The notes under the pieces: model-generated
Told to the model about the DNA's origin: nothing
Database searches by the model: none
What the model saw: the letters and a program-made list of their open reading frames with translations, nothing else
Part shown: in pieces, positions 33,701 through 45,700 of the stretch
Position numbering within the stretch: the stretch's first letter is position 1
Layout of the letters: every line of letters starts with the position of its first letter
NCBI GenBank assembly: GCA_030533445.1
Contig: CM060064.1
Location: 2,149,416-2,213,415 of the forward strand
Length of the DNA: 64,000 nt
From: Cyprinodon diabolis
Taxonomy: Eukaryota; Chordata; Actinopteri; Cyprinodontiformes; Cyprinodontidae
Direction: 5' to 3'
Position numbers and translations under genes: made by a program

Positions 33701-36700
33701 TACCTGCTGCTCTCCATATCTGGAAGTTAATAATAAAAGCCGATCAGGGAAATGGACCCCAGGAAGCGTAGAGTAGTGAGGAATCAAATGCTGCACTGGA
33801 AAAAATCTAGTTCTAGGGATGTCTTTTTTTCTTTAAAAAAACTGCATTTTTTCTCGAATTGAGGAGGTAAAATAGGCATTTTGCCAGTGGAACAAGACAA
33901 TCTACATTTAAAATAACAAAATAATAAATACACTGATTTTAAGAAATTGTTACTTATTTTTAGATCATTTTTCCAGTGTGATAGTCTGCGGCGTTAAAAC
34001 AATGTTAAATTGAGTAGGTAAATAAGATGATTTATAGTTTTACTCTTACAAAAGATAATATGATATTTAGATAATATGCACTTGAAATATACATATCAGC
34101 TGTGCTGCTGCCATCAACACCTTTGTTTCTAGATGTTGGAGCTTGGCCTGTTTTCCAGTGTAGTCCTGTTTCTCTGACTGTGACTAACTGGATGTCCTCT
34201 CTTCATCCTCTGACATGGGAGCTGGCTCGGAGCTCGTCTGCCTGGCTGTGTGTTTCCTGGACGGGGCCGCCTTTTACTGTTGCTTTTTGTAACTTCTGTC
34301 TCCTTGAACCCCAGTGGGCCTCAGCAGATGGCCGCTCACACTGAGCCTGGTTCTGCTGGAGGTTTCTTCTTGTTTAAAGGGAATTTTTCCTCTCCACTGT
34401 CGCTACAAGCATGCTTAGTGTGGGGGGTTGCTAAAGAGTCAGTGAATCGATGCAATCAGCTGGTTTTCATTAGATAGAAAACTTTGAATCAATCTGACTG
34501 GATGATCTGGTGAACTGGAAAGTGACCTGAGATGACATGATGTGAATTGGAGCTATAGAAATAAACTGAATTCAAATTAGACGATGCAATTGTTTTTTTC
34601 TTATTTTAAATGTAAACTGGCTTGTTGCATTGGCAGTGTCTTACTTACCTTCTCAATTGAAGAAAAAAAGCACTTAATTAGGAAAAACTGACTCATCCAG
34701 ACTTCTGTTCTTTGCTGTGTGATTGTCTGATCTTCACTAATCCGCCATTTTTTTCCTTTACAGAAAGCGTCTCAGATTCTGGCCAGAGGTGAGAGCTTTA
34801 ATATTCACTGCTGATGACAGGTGGCCCGGTTTGAGAGCAGACAGAGTCGGTTCTGACCCGGTTCTCTCCTCCTTTGAGCTCTACACACTGGGTCCACTGT
34901 ATGGCGTTACATTTGTGTCATAACCAACGCAAAATAAACATACTCGCATGTATGTTAGACTACTTCTGCGCATGGTTTATCTACCGCCGCGCGAGAAAAT
35001 GCTGCTTCAATAGGAGAAAATCTCTCTCCGCACGCGCCAGCACCTCTACGCGGGCTCGGAAGCTCTCCGCACGCGCCAGACCCTCCCACGTGCGCGCGGG
35101 ATCTCCCTGCGCGCACAATTTTCTATCCAGCGGCCACGCTCGAAGACGGCTGCCCTCTTGAAAGCGTCTCTGCGCTCGGACAGATTTTCTCCTCGCGCGG
35201 AGGAAAAGTGGTTTTGACAGGTTGGGCGGAGACAGCTGTGAGCCTCCTCCTGATTGGGCCTTGCAGACACGATCTCACAGGAAGTAGTGTCAGGAAGCAT
35301 TTGACTGACAGCTCGTCAGTTAAGACAGATTCGGATTTCCGGGATCAATAACTCTCACACGAAACGTTGTTGAAACACAAATGACGCATCTTTCATGTCC
35401 TGATAGCACAGACTATGAACTACAAGAATCAAAAAGCGTAATTTTCGAGAAAAACGAGCCGTTCTCCGAGCTGGATGCATTACATTGATCTCTATGCACA
35501 GGCAGCGGCCAGGCGAGTGGTTAGGGACCGTCTGCAAATGGTAAAACAACAGAAAAACGTTGCAAATAAAGATCAATAACTCCACTGCCATAAAGTGCAG
35601 AGACTCCAAAATCACCACACACACCAAGGGGCTCTTGGTGATCGCACTACAACAGCTGTTTTTGAAAAAATACACTTTTTTTTAAATTGTTTAGAATTTT
35701 TTTTTATTGTTATTAACCATTAATATCATCCTATTTTAATCAATAGCTCTGTGATTATATAGTGCAGACTCTCCAAAATCGCCACAAACACCAAGGGGCT
35801 CCAGATGAACATACTACAATAGCTGTTTTTGAAAAAGACACCTTTACCTATTTTTTAGAATTTTTTTATTGTTATTAACCATTAATATCATCCTATTTTA
35901 ATCAATAGCTCTGTGATTATACAGTGCAGACTCCAAAATCATCACACACACCAGGTTGATGAGATTGTTGATGGGGTTGCTAGTTCTCTGCGTACTGCCT
36001 TAGACAACACAGCTCCTTTGAAAATGAAAACCGAAAACCTTGCTCCTTGGTGTAATGCAGAGCTGCGCACTTTGAAGCAAAATGTTAGGAAACTGGAGAG
36101 AACATATCGCTCCACAGGCCTACGGGAATCCTACCTAGTCTGGAAAAATAGTTTACTGCTGTATAAGAGGACCCTTTGTAAAGCAAGGGCAGCATATTTC
36201 TCCTCATTAATAGAGGAGAATAAGAATAATCCTAGATTTCTTTTTAATACAGTTGCCAAACTCACCCAGAGCCATAGCTCTGTTGAACCGTCCATTCTTT
36301 ATAAATAAGATTGATCATAAGCACTCCTCTATCCGCGATTGTATCTGAGGTAGTCATGGAATCTGAACCGGGTTTAGACTGCCTTGATCCAGTTGAACTT
36401 TCTGAATTAGCAAAATTATTGTCTTCATCAAAGCGTTCAACTTGTATGTTAGATCCAGTTCCAACCAGGTTATTTAAGGAGGTATTTCCTTTGATCTCCT
36501 CCCTTTTAGATGTGATTAATCTATCTCTGTTACAGGGGTATGTACCAGCGGCTTTTAAGGTTGCTGGAATTAAACCTCTGCTTAAGAAACCGTCTCTTGA
36601 CCCAGATGACTTGGTCAATTATAGACCTATATCCAATCTTCCTTTCTGATCTAAAACTTTTGAGAAAGTAGTTGCCAAACAAGTTTGCGATCACTTCCAC

Positions 36701-39700
36701 CATAATGAACTTTTTGAAGAGTTTCAGTCTGGCTTTAGAGCTCATCATAGCACTGAAACAGCTCTGGTGAAAGTCACTAATGATATTCTCATGGCCTCAG
36801 ATAATGGACTCGTATCTGTGCTCGTCCTGTTGGATCTTAGTGCTGCATTTGATACAGTTGACCATAATATTCTTTTAGAAAGACTTGAATATTTTGTTGG
36901 AATTAAAGGAACAGCACCAAACTGGTTTAAATCTTATCTATCTGATCGAATTCTGTTTGTTCATGTTAATGACAGATCTTCCTCATGCTCAAAGGTTACC
37001 TGTGGAGTACCACAGGGATCAGTGCTAGGACCAATTCTCTTTACTTTATACATGCTCCCAATTGGTAGAATTATTAGACAGCATGGGATTAATTTTCACT
37101 GTTATGCTGATGATACCCAGCTATATCTGTCTATAATCCAGATGAAGCTAACCCATTACATAGATTACAGGCATGTCTTGAAGACATAAAAACCTGGATG
37201 ACTCTTAACTTTCTCCTTCTGAATGCAGACAAAACAGAAGTTATAGTCTTTGGACCAGAGTCTCTGAAAAAGAAGCTGATTAGCCAGTCACTTCATTTGG
37301 ATGGGATTAAACTGATTTCAGATAATAAAGTAAAAAATCTTGGTGTTGTTTTTGATCAGGACCTGTCATTTAAATCCCAGATCAAAGAGGTTTCTAGAAT
37401 TTCCTTCTTTCATCTGAGGAACATTGCAAAAATTAGAAATCTCCTGTCCAGGGGTGATGCTGAGAAACTAGTCCATGCATTTGTTACTTCAAGGCTGGAC
37501 TATTGTAATTCTTTACTATCAGGAAGTCCACAAACTGTAGTTAAAAGCCTTCAGCTGATCCAAAATGCTGCAGCCAGAGTTCTGATGAAAATGAAAAAGA
37601 GAGATCATATCTCTCCTATCCTGGCTTCTCTTCATTGGCTTCCTGTTAAATCCAGAATAGAATTTAAAATCCTCCTTCTCACATATAAAGCCTTAAATGG
37701 CCAAGCTCCATCTGATATCAGAGATCTGATTGTTCCTTATGTTCCTAACAGAGCACTTCGCTCTCAATCTGCAGGCTTACTAGTGGTTCCTAGAATTTCT
37801 AAAAGTAGAATGGGAGGCAGATCTTTCAGTTATCAGGCTCCTCTCCTGTGGAACCAACTACCAGTTTTAGTCCGTGAGGCAGACACCCTGTCTACTTTTA
37901 AGGCTAGGCTTAAAACTTTCCTTTTTGATAAAGCTTCTAGTTAGAGTGGCTCGGATTATCCTGATCTATCTCTATAGTTCTGCTGCTATAGGCTTAGACT
38001 GCTGGAGGGCATAGAGATTGAACTAACAGATTCTGCAGAGTGGGAGAATAGAGACAGAATGAAGCAGAATGATGAAAAAGGGGTCCCTAACGTTCTGCTC
38101 TCTCTGCTTTTTCTCATAGTAGCTTCATCTGGTCTGTTCCTGTTTGGCTGTGACTCCATCCTGGAGAGAAATATCAGCTGTGCTGCTGCCATCAACACCT
38201 TTGTTTCTAGATGTTGGAGCTTGGCCTGTTTTCCAGTGTAGTCCTGTTTCTCTGACTGTGACTAACTGGATGTGCTCTCTTCATCCTCTGACATGGGAGC
38301 TGGCTCGGAGCTCGTCTTTCTGACTGTGTGTTTCCTGGACAGGGAAGCTGGTTGACAGTTGCCTTTTGTATCTATGCTTCTTTTTCTATGTCTGCTTCTG
38401 TCTCCTTGAACCCCAGTCGGCCTCAGCAGATGGCCGCTCACACTGAGCCTGGTTCTGCTGGAGGTTTCTTCCTGTTCAAAGGGAGTTTTTCCTCTCCACT
38501 GTCGCTACATGCATGCTTGGTGTGAGGGATTGCTGAAGAGTCAATGAGTCGATGCATTTAGCTGGTTTTCTTTAAATAGAAAAATTTTGACCAATCTGAC
38601 TGTATGATTTGACTTAGTTTGTAAAGTGCCCTGAGATGAAATGTGTTTTGAATTGGCGCTATATAAATAAACTGAATTGAAAGTATGATAGTTGGGTACT
38701 TCATCCACCACTGATCATCTTGATATGTTTCTCTGTAGCAATCTTTCAATACAATTTTTGCGGTATTGTTTCAGTTGTTAGTTTTACGTGGCAATGGTGA
38801 ACCCGTAGCATCATAAAAAAAATTTACACAAAAGCTTTAGTGTATAGACAGATATAGACATCATGCTTAAAACTTCAATGTATTTTATAAAGAACTCCCA
38901 TCTGCCTAGAATCTCTTTGTACTTAATTCACAAAAAGGTGTATTTTTTCTAAACCAGCTGTTGTAATGTGATCACCAAGAGTCCCTAATGGTTAATAACC
39001 ATAAAAAATTCTAAAAAAATAGCTAAAGGTGTCTTTTTCAAAAAAAGCTATTTTAGTATGTTCATCTGGAGTCCCTTGGTGTGTGTGGTGATTTTGGAGA
39101 GTCTGCACTGTAATATAATAAGATAGAAAACTTTGTATCAATTTGACTGTATGATCTGGTTGAACTGTAAAGTGCCTTGAGATGACATGTGTTGTGAATT
39201 TGGCGCTATATAAATAAACTGAATTGAATTGAACAGCCGTCAGCATGTTAAAGCGCATATTTTTAAACTTTTAACCATTTTTTTGGATTTTTTTCCAAGT
39301 TTTACCACCTTACCAGGGGCAAGGCCACCCAGTGCAGCCCCTCACCCCAGGGACAGGTGTCAACATCAGGGGACAAGACTCAGCAGACCCGGTTCAACAC
39401 CTCCAGAACCAGGGACCGGGCCCATGAAGCGGGCCCTGGACCGCCCTGATTCTCCACAGGCCTCCAGAACCATGGGGCCCGGTTCAGAACCAGTGCACAC
39501 CCCAGGGACAGGTGTCGACACCAGGGGACAGTGGTCGGCAGGGCCTGGGTCCAGAACCAGGCTCCAGAACCAGGGGGCCCATGAAGCGGGCCCTGGACCA
39601 CCCTGGTTCTCCACAGGCCTCCAGAACCATGGGGCCCGGTTCAGAACCAGTGCACACCCCAGGGACAGGTGTCGACACCAGGGGACAGTGGTCGGCAGGG

Positions 39701-42700
39701 CCTGGGTCCAGAACCAGGGACCGGGCCCATGGAGGTCCTCTCCCCAGAGACAGAGCACCCCGGGCCCGCCACAGGCCCATGGACCGGGCCCATGGTCCAG
39801 AACCAGGGACCGGGCCCATGGAGATCCATTCGGGGGACAAAGCTGAGCAATAAACGGACAGAAAGCCGCACAGCACTTGACCTTTGACCCCTAGAGAAAG
39901 CCGCACAGGCTAATAGGAAAATATACAATATTAACAGGACAGAACTCGGCATCACAGGGGACTTTATTCGGCAGGGCCTGGGTCCAGAACCAGGGACCAG
40001 GCCCATGGACCGGGACCAGGCTCCAGAACCAGGGACCGGGCCCATGGAGATCCATTCGGGGGACAGAGCTGAGCATTAAACGGACAGAAAGCCGCACAGC
40101 AATTGACCTTTGACCCCTAGAGAACTTTGTAAAACCACACCCTGTGGTGAAACCCACACATGTGTTTTCCCAATCCTGTGAGTTAACCCGCTTTCAACTT
40201 CAACTTTTAAATAGGAAAGATTTAAAATTCAGCATTAGACTGCATTTACACACTTGGGATCCACACACTGCACCTCCAGAACCAGCGGTGCAAGTGGAGC
40301 TCCTCTCCCCAGAGACGGAGCACTCTGGGCCCGCATCAACCTCTGTGGAGCAGCCCCTGGTTCTCCAGAACCCACATCATGTCCCACATTCCACCCGTTT
40401 TGCCCACCTTAGCCCACACTGGCACTCAAAAGCTCGAAAAACCCCAACAATGATACCCTTTGTCCGACTTGGGACCCCTTTGTCCCACCTCACCCCTCGC
40501 CAAACGCTCCGAAAACACCGTAAAAGTACTTATTACACACATCTGGCCCTATTTGGTCCCCTTTGGCCCACCTCAACCCACAGTCCGGCACTCAAACAGT
40601 TAAAAACCCAAAATCCACCCGAAATTCCCACTTCGGACCGACTTCTGGCACGCCAGAAACCAAAGGCAAGACTACCACCTAGTGTGTCTGCTCTGTATTG
40701 CATATGCACTCAAGTGGCCCATTTGGGACCCTCCTGGCACTGTTTAAGGAGTACCGGGGTGGCCCAGTTGCTCTTCCTGCCATTTGGGACCCAAACGGGC
40801 CAGTAGTCAAGAGAACAAAAGGGACACTCGGGTCATTTTCCCCCAGGCCTCTAACCACTCGCCTGGCCACTGCCTGTGCATAGAGATCAATGTAATACAT
40901 CCAGCTCGGAGAACGGCTCCTTTTTCTCGAAAATAACGCTTTTTGATTCTCGTAGTTCATAGTCTGTGCTATCAGGACATGAAAGATGCGTCATTTGTGT
41001 TTCAACAACGTTTCGTGTGAGAGTTATTGATCCCTGAAGTCCGAATCTGTCTTAATTGATGAGCTGTCAGTCAAATGCTTCCTGACACTACTTCCTGTGA
41101 GATCGTGTCTGCAAGGCCCAATCAGGAGGAGGCTTACAGCTGTCTCCGCCCAACCTGTCAAAACCACTTTTCCTCCGCGCGAGGAGAAAATCTGTCCGAG
41201 CGCAGAGACGCTTTCAAGAGGGCAGCCGTCTTCGAGCGTGGCCGCTGGATAGAAAATTGTGCGCGCAGGGAGATCCCGCGCGCACGTGGGAGGGGCTGGC
41301 GCGTGCGGAGAGCTTCCGAGCGCGCGTAGAGGAGCTGGCGCGCGCGGAGAGAGATTTTCTCCTCTTGAAGCAGCATTTTATCTACTCGCGCGGCGGTAGA
41401 TAAAACATCCGCAGAAGTAGTCTAACATACATGCGAGTATGTTTATTTTGCTCGCGTTGGTTATGACACAAATGTAACGCCATACCACTGCCCCTCATTA
41501 AAGGAGTTTCTAGAAACATCGGTTCTGATTGCTTCAGTTTAAACAATAACACCAGATAACAGACGGATGCTTATTTCTCAGTTTCTCTCTACGACTCTTT
41601 GGACGACACCTGTGGAGAAGACAGAGGGACGGATGGAGGGACGGATGGAGGGACGGACGGAGGGACGGACGGAGGTACGGTCATCTACCTGAAAAACCTC
41701 TTTAACAGAAAATCCTGACCAGAACCATCAGAGGGGCTGGAAGTCTGCTTCTGTTTATGGTTTGACTCCACTGGTTTGGTTCCCTAGCAGCCGAGGTCCG
41801 ACCCGCTTCAGCCACTAGGGGTGCCAGACCTGTCGCTCCAGGTTTAGCTCCTTCAATTTTAAAACATGAGGCTCTGAGAAAGAAAACCAGGTTTTCTGAG
41901 GAGCTTTAAGGATGCAGGTTCTGGATTCTAACGTCGGCTTATCAATAAGAACAGAGGATTTATATTCCATTAGGTGTAATGGTTTTGATCCATTAAAATG
42001 TTATATGCATTTGGACTGAACAAAAACATGATTTTGCATGTTTAACATGTTTACATTTACAAAGTTTCACTATCAGATTGAAACATTTTCAGCTTCAAAA
42101 GCTGCAGATCACTTTAGCTGAGCTGAGTCCCACCTGGTTTTTAGGCGCACAGGGAGCAGGTAGATCGCATCAGAGCGTCGGGCCACACAGCGTGATAACA
42201 AACATGGTGAGCTGTGAACTTTTAAACCGTGCGGTTTCATCGTACAGTGTGAGCTGTAGCTGTGTTCAACGATTGAAAAAAAAAATAGGTGAACACATCA
42301 ATCAGAACCTTTCGAAAAAAGAAAAAAAAAACAATCCTCTGAACTTTGTTTCCAGGTTTGAAGACGTTTCTCTTCCATCCAGGAAGATTTTTCAATCCAA
42401 AATGTCAGAAATAGCGTTTAGTTCCAGGTTTTATCCAGCGGCCCAACAAAGCCTGGTTTCAGTTTAGAAAACATGCAAATAGAAACGGATGAACGGGTCC
42501 AGCCCTTTGGAATGGGGGTCGTTTGGCTTCATTGTTAGCCTGCAATGCCCGATGTTGCTCTATGGCTACGTTCACACTGCAGGCCTTGATGTTTTTTGCC
42601 GTTCACATTTCCAAATATATGCAACATGTACGTGATCTCCGGTGTAAACTACATTCATACAGCTTAAGTGTCCCGCATGCGCAATGACGTCACAAGCCAG

Positions 42701-45700
42701 CATGCTCTGTGTTTACGGAAGTAAACATGGATGTAGTGCCGGCACGCATCTAGCGATCCTTCCAAGCCTTAAAATCTCAATTTTTTCTAGATGTTTAAAC
42801 ATAAATACTGCTCTCCGCATCATCATTCACCATGGTTGCTGTTTTTGTTGTCGCTTCTTCACAGCAAGACCCAGAATGGTGACCTTTGTCGGGTATTGAT
42901 GGTGTTCAGGTCAGATGAATGCGACCTGGCCGCATTTAAAAAGATCAGATTCGTATCGGATTCAGGACCACATAGCCAAGCGGCCTGGGTCGGTTTGAAA
43001 AAAATTGGATCTGTGTTGTTCAGTCATGAAACGATCAGATCCAGGTCGCATATGAGCAAAAAAAATCAGATTTGGGTCACTTCAGGCTGCAGTGTGAACG
43101 TAGCCTTAGTCTCTGAAATGGGGGTCATTGGGGTTAATTGTTGGCCTGGCTGAACAGGCGCGATATTCTGGTCCCCTGTACGGGGGTGGGGGGTTGCAAT
43201 GATATTGGGAAGGAGTCGACTCGCAACAACGCTGCATCAGTCAGAACATTTTTAGTTTCAAATAGAGGGGCACAAATTGGTCCTGGAAACTACCTAAATG
43301 GGATGTTAACCACGGTGGGAAGCCTGTCTGGGTTAACAGTTATGCTACGGTCAGGCCGCAAGCAGCAGAAAAAGGAAGCTAACATGCTAACTCCATGGTT
43401 GATTGGTCAAGGCCCAGCAAAAGGTCCTGCAGCGCAATTTTGAGCTTCAGAGCATCTGACGCACTTCAGAGGCAGCAGCTGCTGGAGTGGAAAAATGCAA
43501 CTTTAGCTGCTGGACGCCTCATCAACCAATGAGAGCAGCTGATCTGGGAGCTGGCAGGGAGTCAGACTAGGGTGGCCATTTCTATAGCACCAAAAAGGAG
43601 GACATTGTGCGGCATATCAATTACTAAGGTGTACGTAAGAATCGGGTAAAGTCACATTTATAGTACAATTCTTAGTAGTTTAAAGATGATGCTTGTGTAG
43701 TTGAATAGAACAAAATATTAAAGAGATGTAAAAAAAGAATTGGTTCCCAGCATTTGTATTTATTTAATACATTGTGGTGTTTAAAAAGTGACTATTTTTT
43801 GACACGATTAATTTGAGCAGAACTGCTGCAATTGATCATAAAGCAGTTGTTTGGAAAAGAAGCTTGAGGCGGAGAGAGAGCTAGAGAATAGGACAATACA
43901 AATGTCAAAAAGTGGCTGGAAAAGAGAAATTCGTGACATGGCTGCAGCCTGTCGAGAGTAAAGATGATTTCACCATGTTATCTATTTATCTATCTATCTA
44001 TCTATCTATATACTATATACACTATATTGCCAAAAGTATTTGCTCACCTGCCTTGACTCACATATGAGCTTAAGTGACATCCCGTTCCTAATCCATAGGG
44101 TTCAATATGACGTCGGTCCACCCTTTGCAGCTAGAACAGCTTCAACTCTTCTGGGAAGGCTGTCCACAAGGTTTAGGAGTGTGTTTATGGGAATTTTTGA
44201 CCATTCTTCCAGAAGCGCATTTGTGAGGTCGCACACTGATGTTGGACGAGAAGGCCTGGCTCTCAGTCTCCGCTCTAATTCATCCCAAAGGTGTTCTATC
44301 GGGTTGAGGTCAGGACTCTGTGCAGGCCAGTCAAGTTCATCCACACCAGACTCTGTCATCCATGTCTTTATGGACCTTGCTTTGTGCACTGGTGCACAGT
44401 CATGTTGGAAGAGGAAGGGGCCAGCTCCAAACTGTTCCCACAAAGTTGGGAGCATGGAATTGTCCAAAATGTCTTGGTATGCTGAAGCATTCAGAGTTCC
44501 TTTCACTGGAACTAAGGGGCCAAGCCCAGCTCCTGAAAAACAACCCCACACCATAATCCCCCCTCCACCAAACTTTACACTTGGCACAATGCAGTCAGAC
44601 AAGTACCGTTCTCCTGGCAACCGCCAAACCCAGACCCGTCCATCAGATTGCCAGATGGAGAAGCGCGATTCGTCACTCCAGAGAACGCGTCTCCACTGCT
44701 CTAGAGTCCAGTGGCGGCGTGCTTTACACCACCGCATCCGACGCTTTGCATTGCACTTGGTTATGTATGGCTTGGATGCAGCTGCTCGACCATGGAAACC
44801 CATTCCATGAAGCTCTCTGCGCACTGTTCTTGAGCTAATCTGAAGGCCACATGAAGTTTGGAGGTCTGTAGTGATTGACTCTGCAGAAAGTTGGCGACCT
44901 CTTCGCACTATGCGCTTCAGCATCCGCTGACCCCGCTCCGTCAGTTTACGTGGCCTACCACTTCGTGGCTGAGTTGCTGTCGTTCCCAAACACTTCCATT
45001 TTCTTATAATACAGCTGACAGTTGACTGTGGAATATTTAGGAGCGAGGAAATTTCACGACTGGATTTGTTGCACAGGTGGCATCCTATCACAGTTCCACG
45101 CTGGAATTCACTGAGCTCCTGAGAGCGACCCATTCTTTCACAAATGTTTGTAAAAACAGTCTGCATGCCTAGGTGCTTGAATTTATACACCTGTGGCCAT
45201 GGAAGTGATTGGAACACCTGATTCCAATAATTTGGATGGGTGAGCAAATACTTTTGGCAATATAGTGTATATCTATATATATATATAGTATATATATAGA
45301 TATATATACACAAACTTGAGTCATGGAACTGTGCTTACAGCTCCTTATTTCATGTATACTAATAACTTGTGTACATGATACTTGTTGATGAAATTAAAAT
45401 GATTTCTAATAGCATTAAAAGAGCATTAAATTAGAGTTCCTCATTCCGGTATAAACCCTGTGAACGTTTAATTTAATATGACATATTAAAAAAAATCCCC
45501 ATCATCATCCAGCAGATGTTCAGTTTCTGCCCAAATATTTTCTCTTTCTGCTGTGGATTTTTGTAACAGGAATAAACAGGATCATCCATAGTTTGTATGA
45601 ACTATGTTTGTTCTCCGCTTCCAAACTCATCATCTCTTCATCCATTCCTGCAATAAGAATTTTTTGGTCTGTTGAAGCACCAATAGTCTGCATCCAGTTA

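Larger units (their letters stand above)
34900..41484. mobile_element. 6.6-kb long-TIR DNA element in CEP162 intron 9
   Basis: The inverted arms are about 34,900-35,527 and 40,850-41,484, with TATGGCGTTACATTTGTG at both outer ends and about 95% identity by eye. Both sides carry CCACTG (34,894-34,899 and 41,485-41,490), a 6-bp target duplication. The arms are GC-rich near the ends and share an 84-codon open frame pointing outward. The interior holds repeats of GTGCAGACTCCAAAATC, an inserted L2 LINE, GC-rich tandem repeats and a GGGACC-rich block. No transposase was found. A 6-bp duplication and long arms occur in Polintons and IS3EU elements, but neither is confirmed. Confidence 0.85.

Noticed and set aside
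36311..37944. Functional reverse transcriptase gene
   Set aside because: A stop and frameshifts interrupt ORF2 and the 5' part is missing. Only remnants remain.
39229..40806. Several frames of 100-220 codons in the GC-rich repeats
   Set aside because: The frames follow the 157-bp and 228-bp repeats on both strands, with Gly/Pro/Arg composition and no motifs.
45167..45313. N-terminal extension of the Tc1 transposase frame (first 49 codons)
   Set aside because: It runs through the terminal inverted repeat and TA-rich flank and gives low-complexity Ile/Tyr sequence. Tc1 transposases are about 340 residues.
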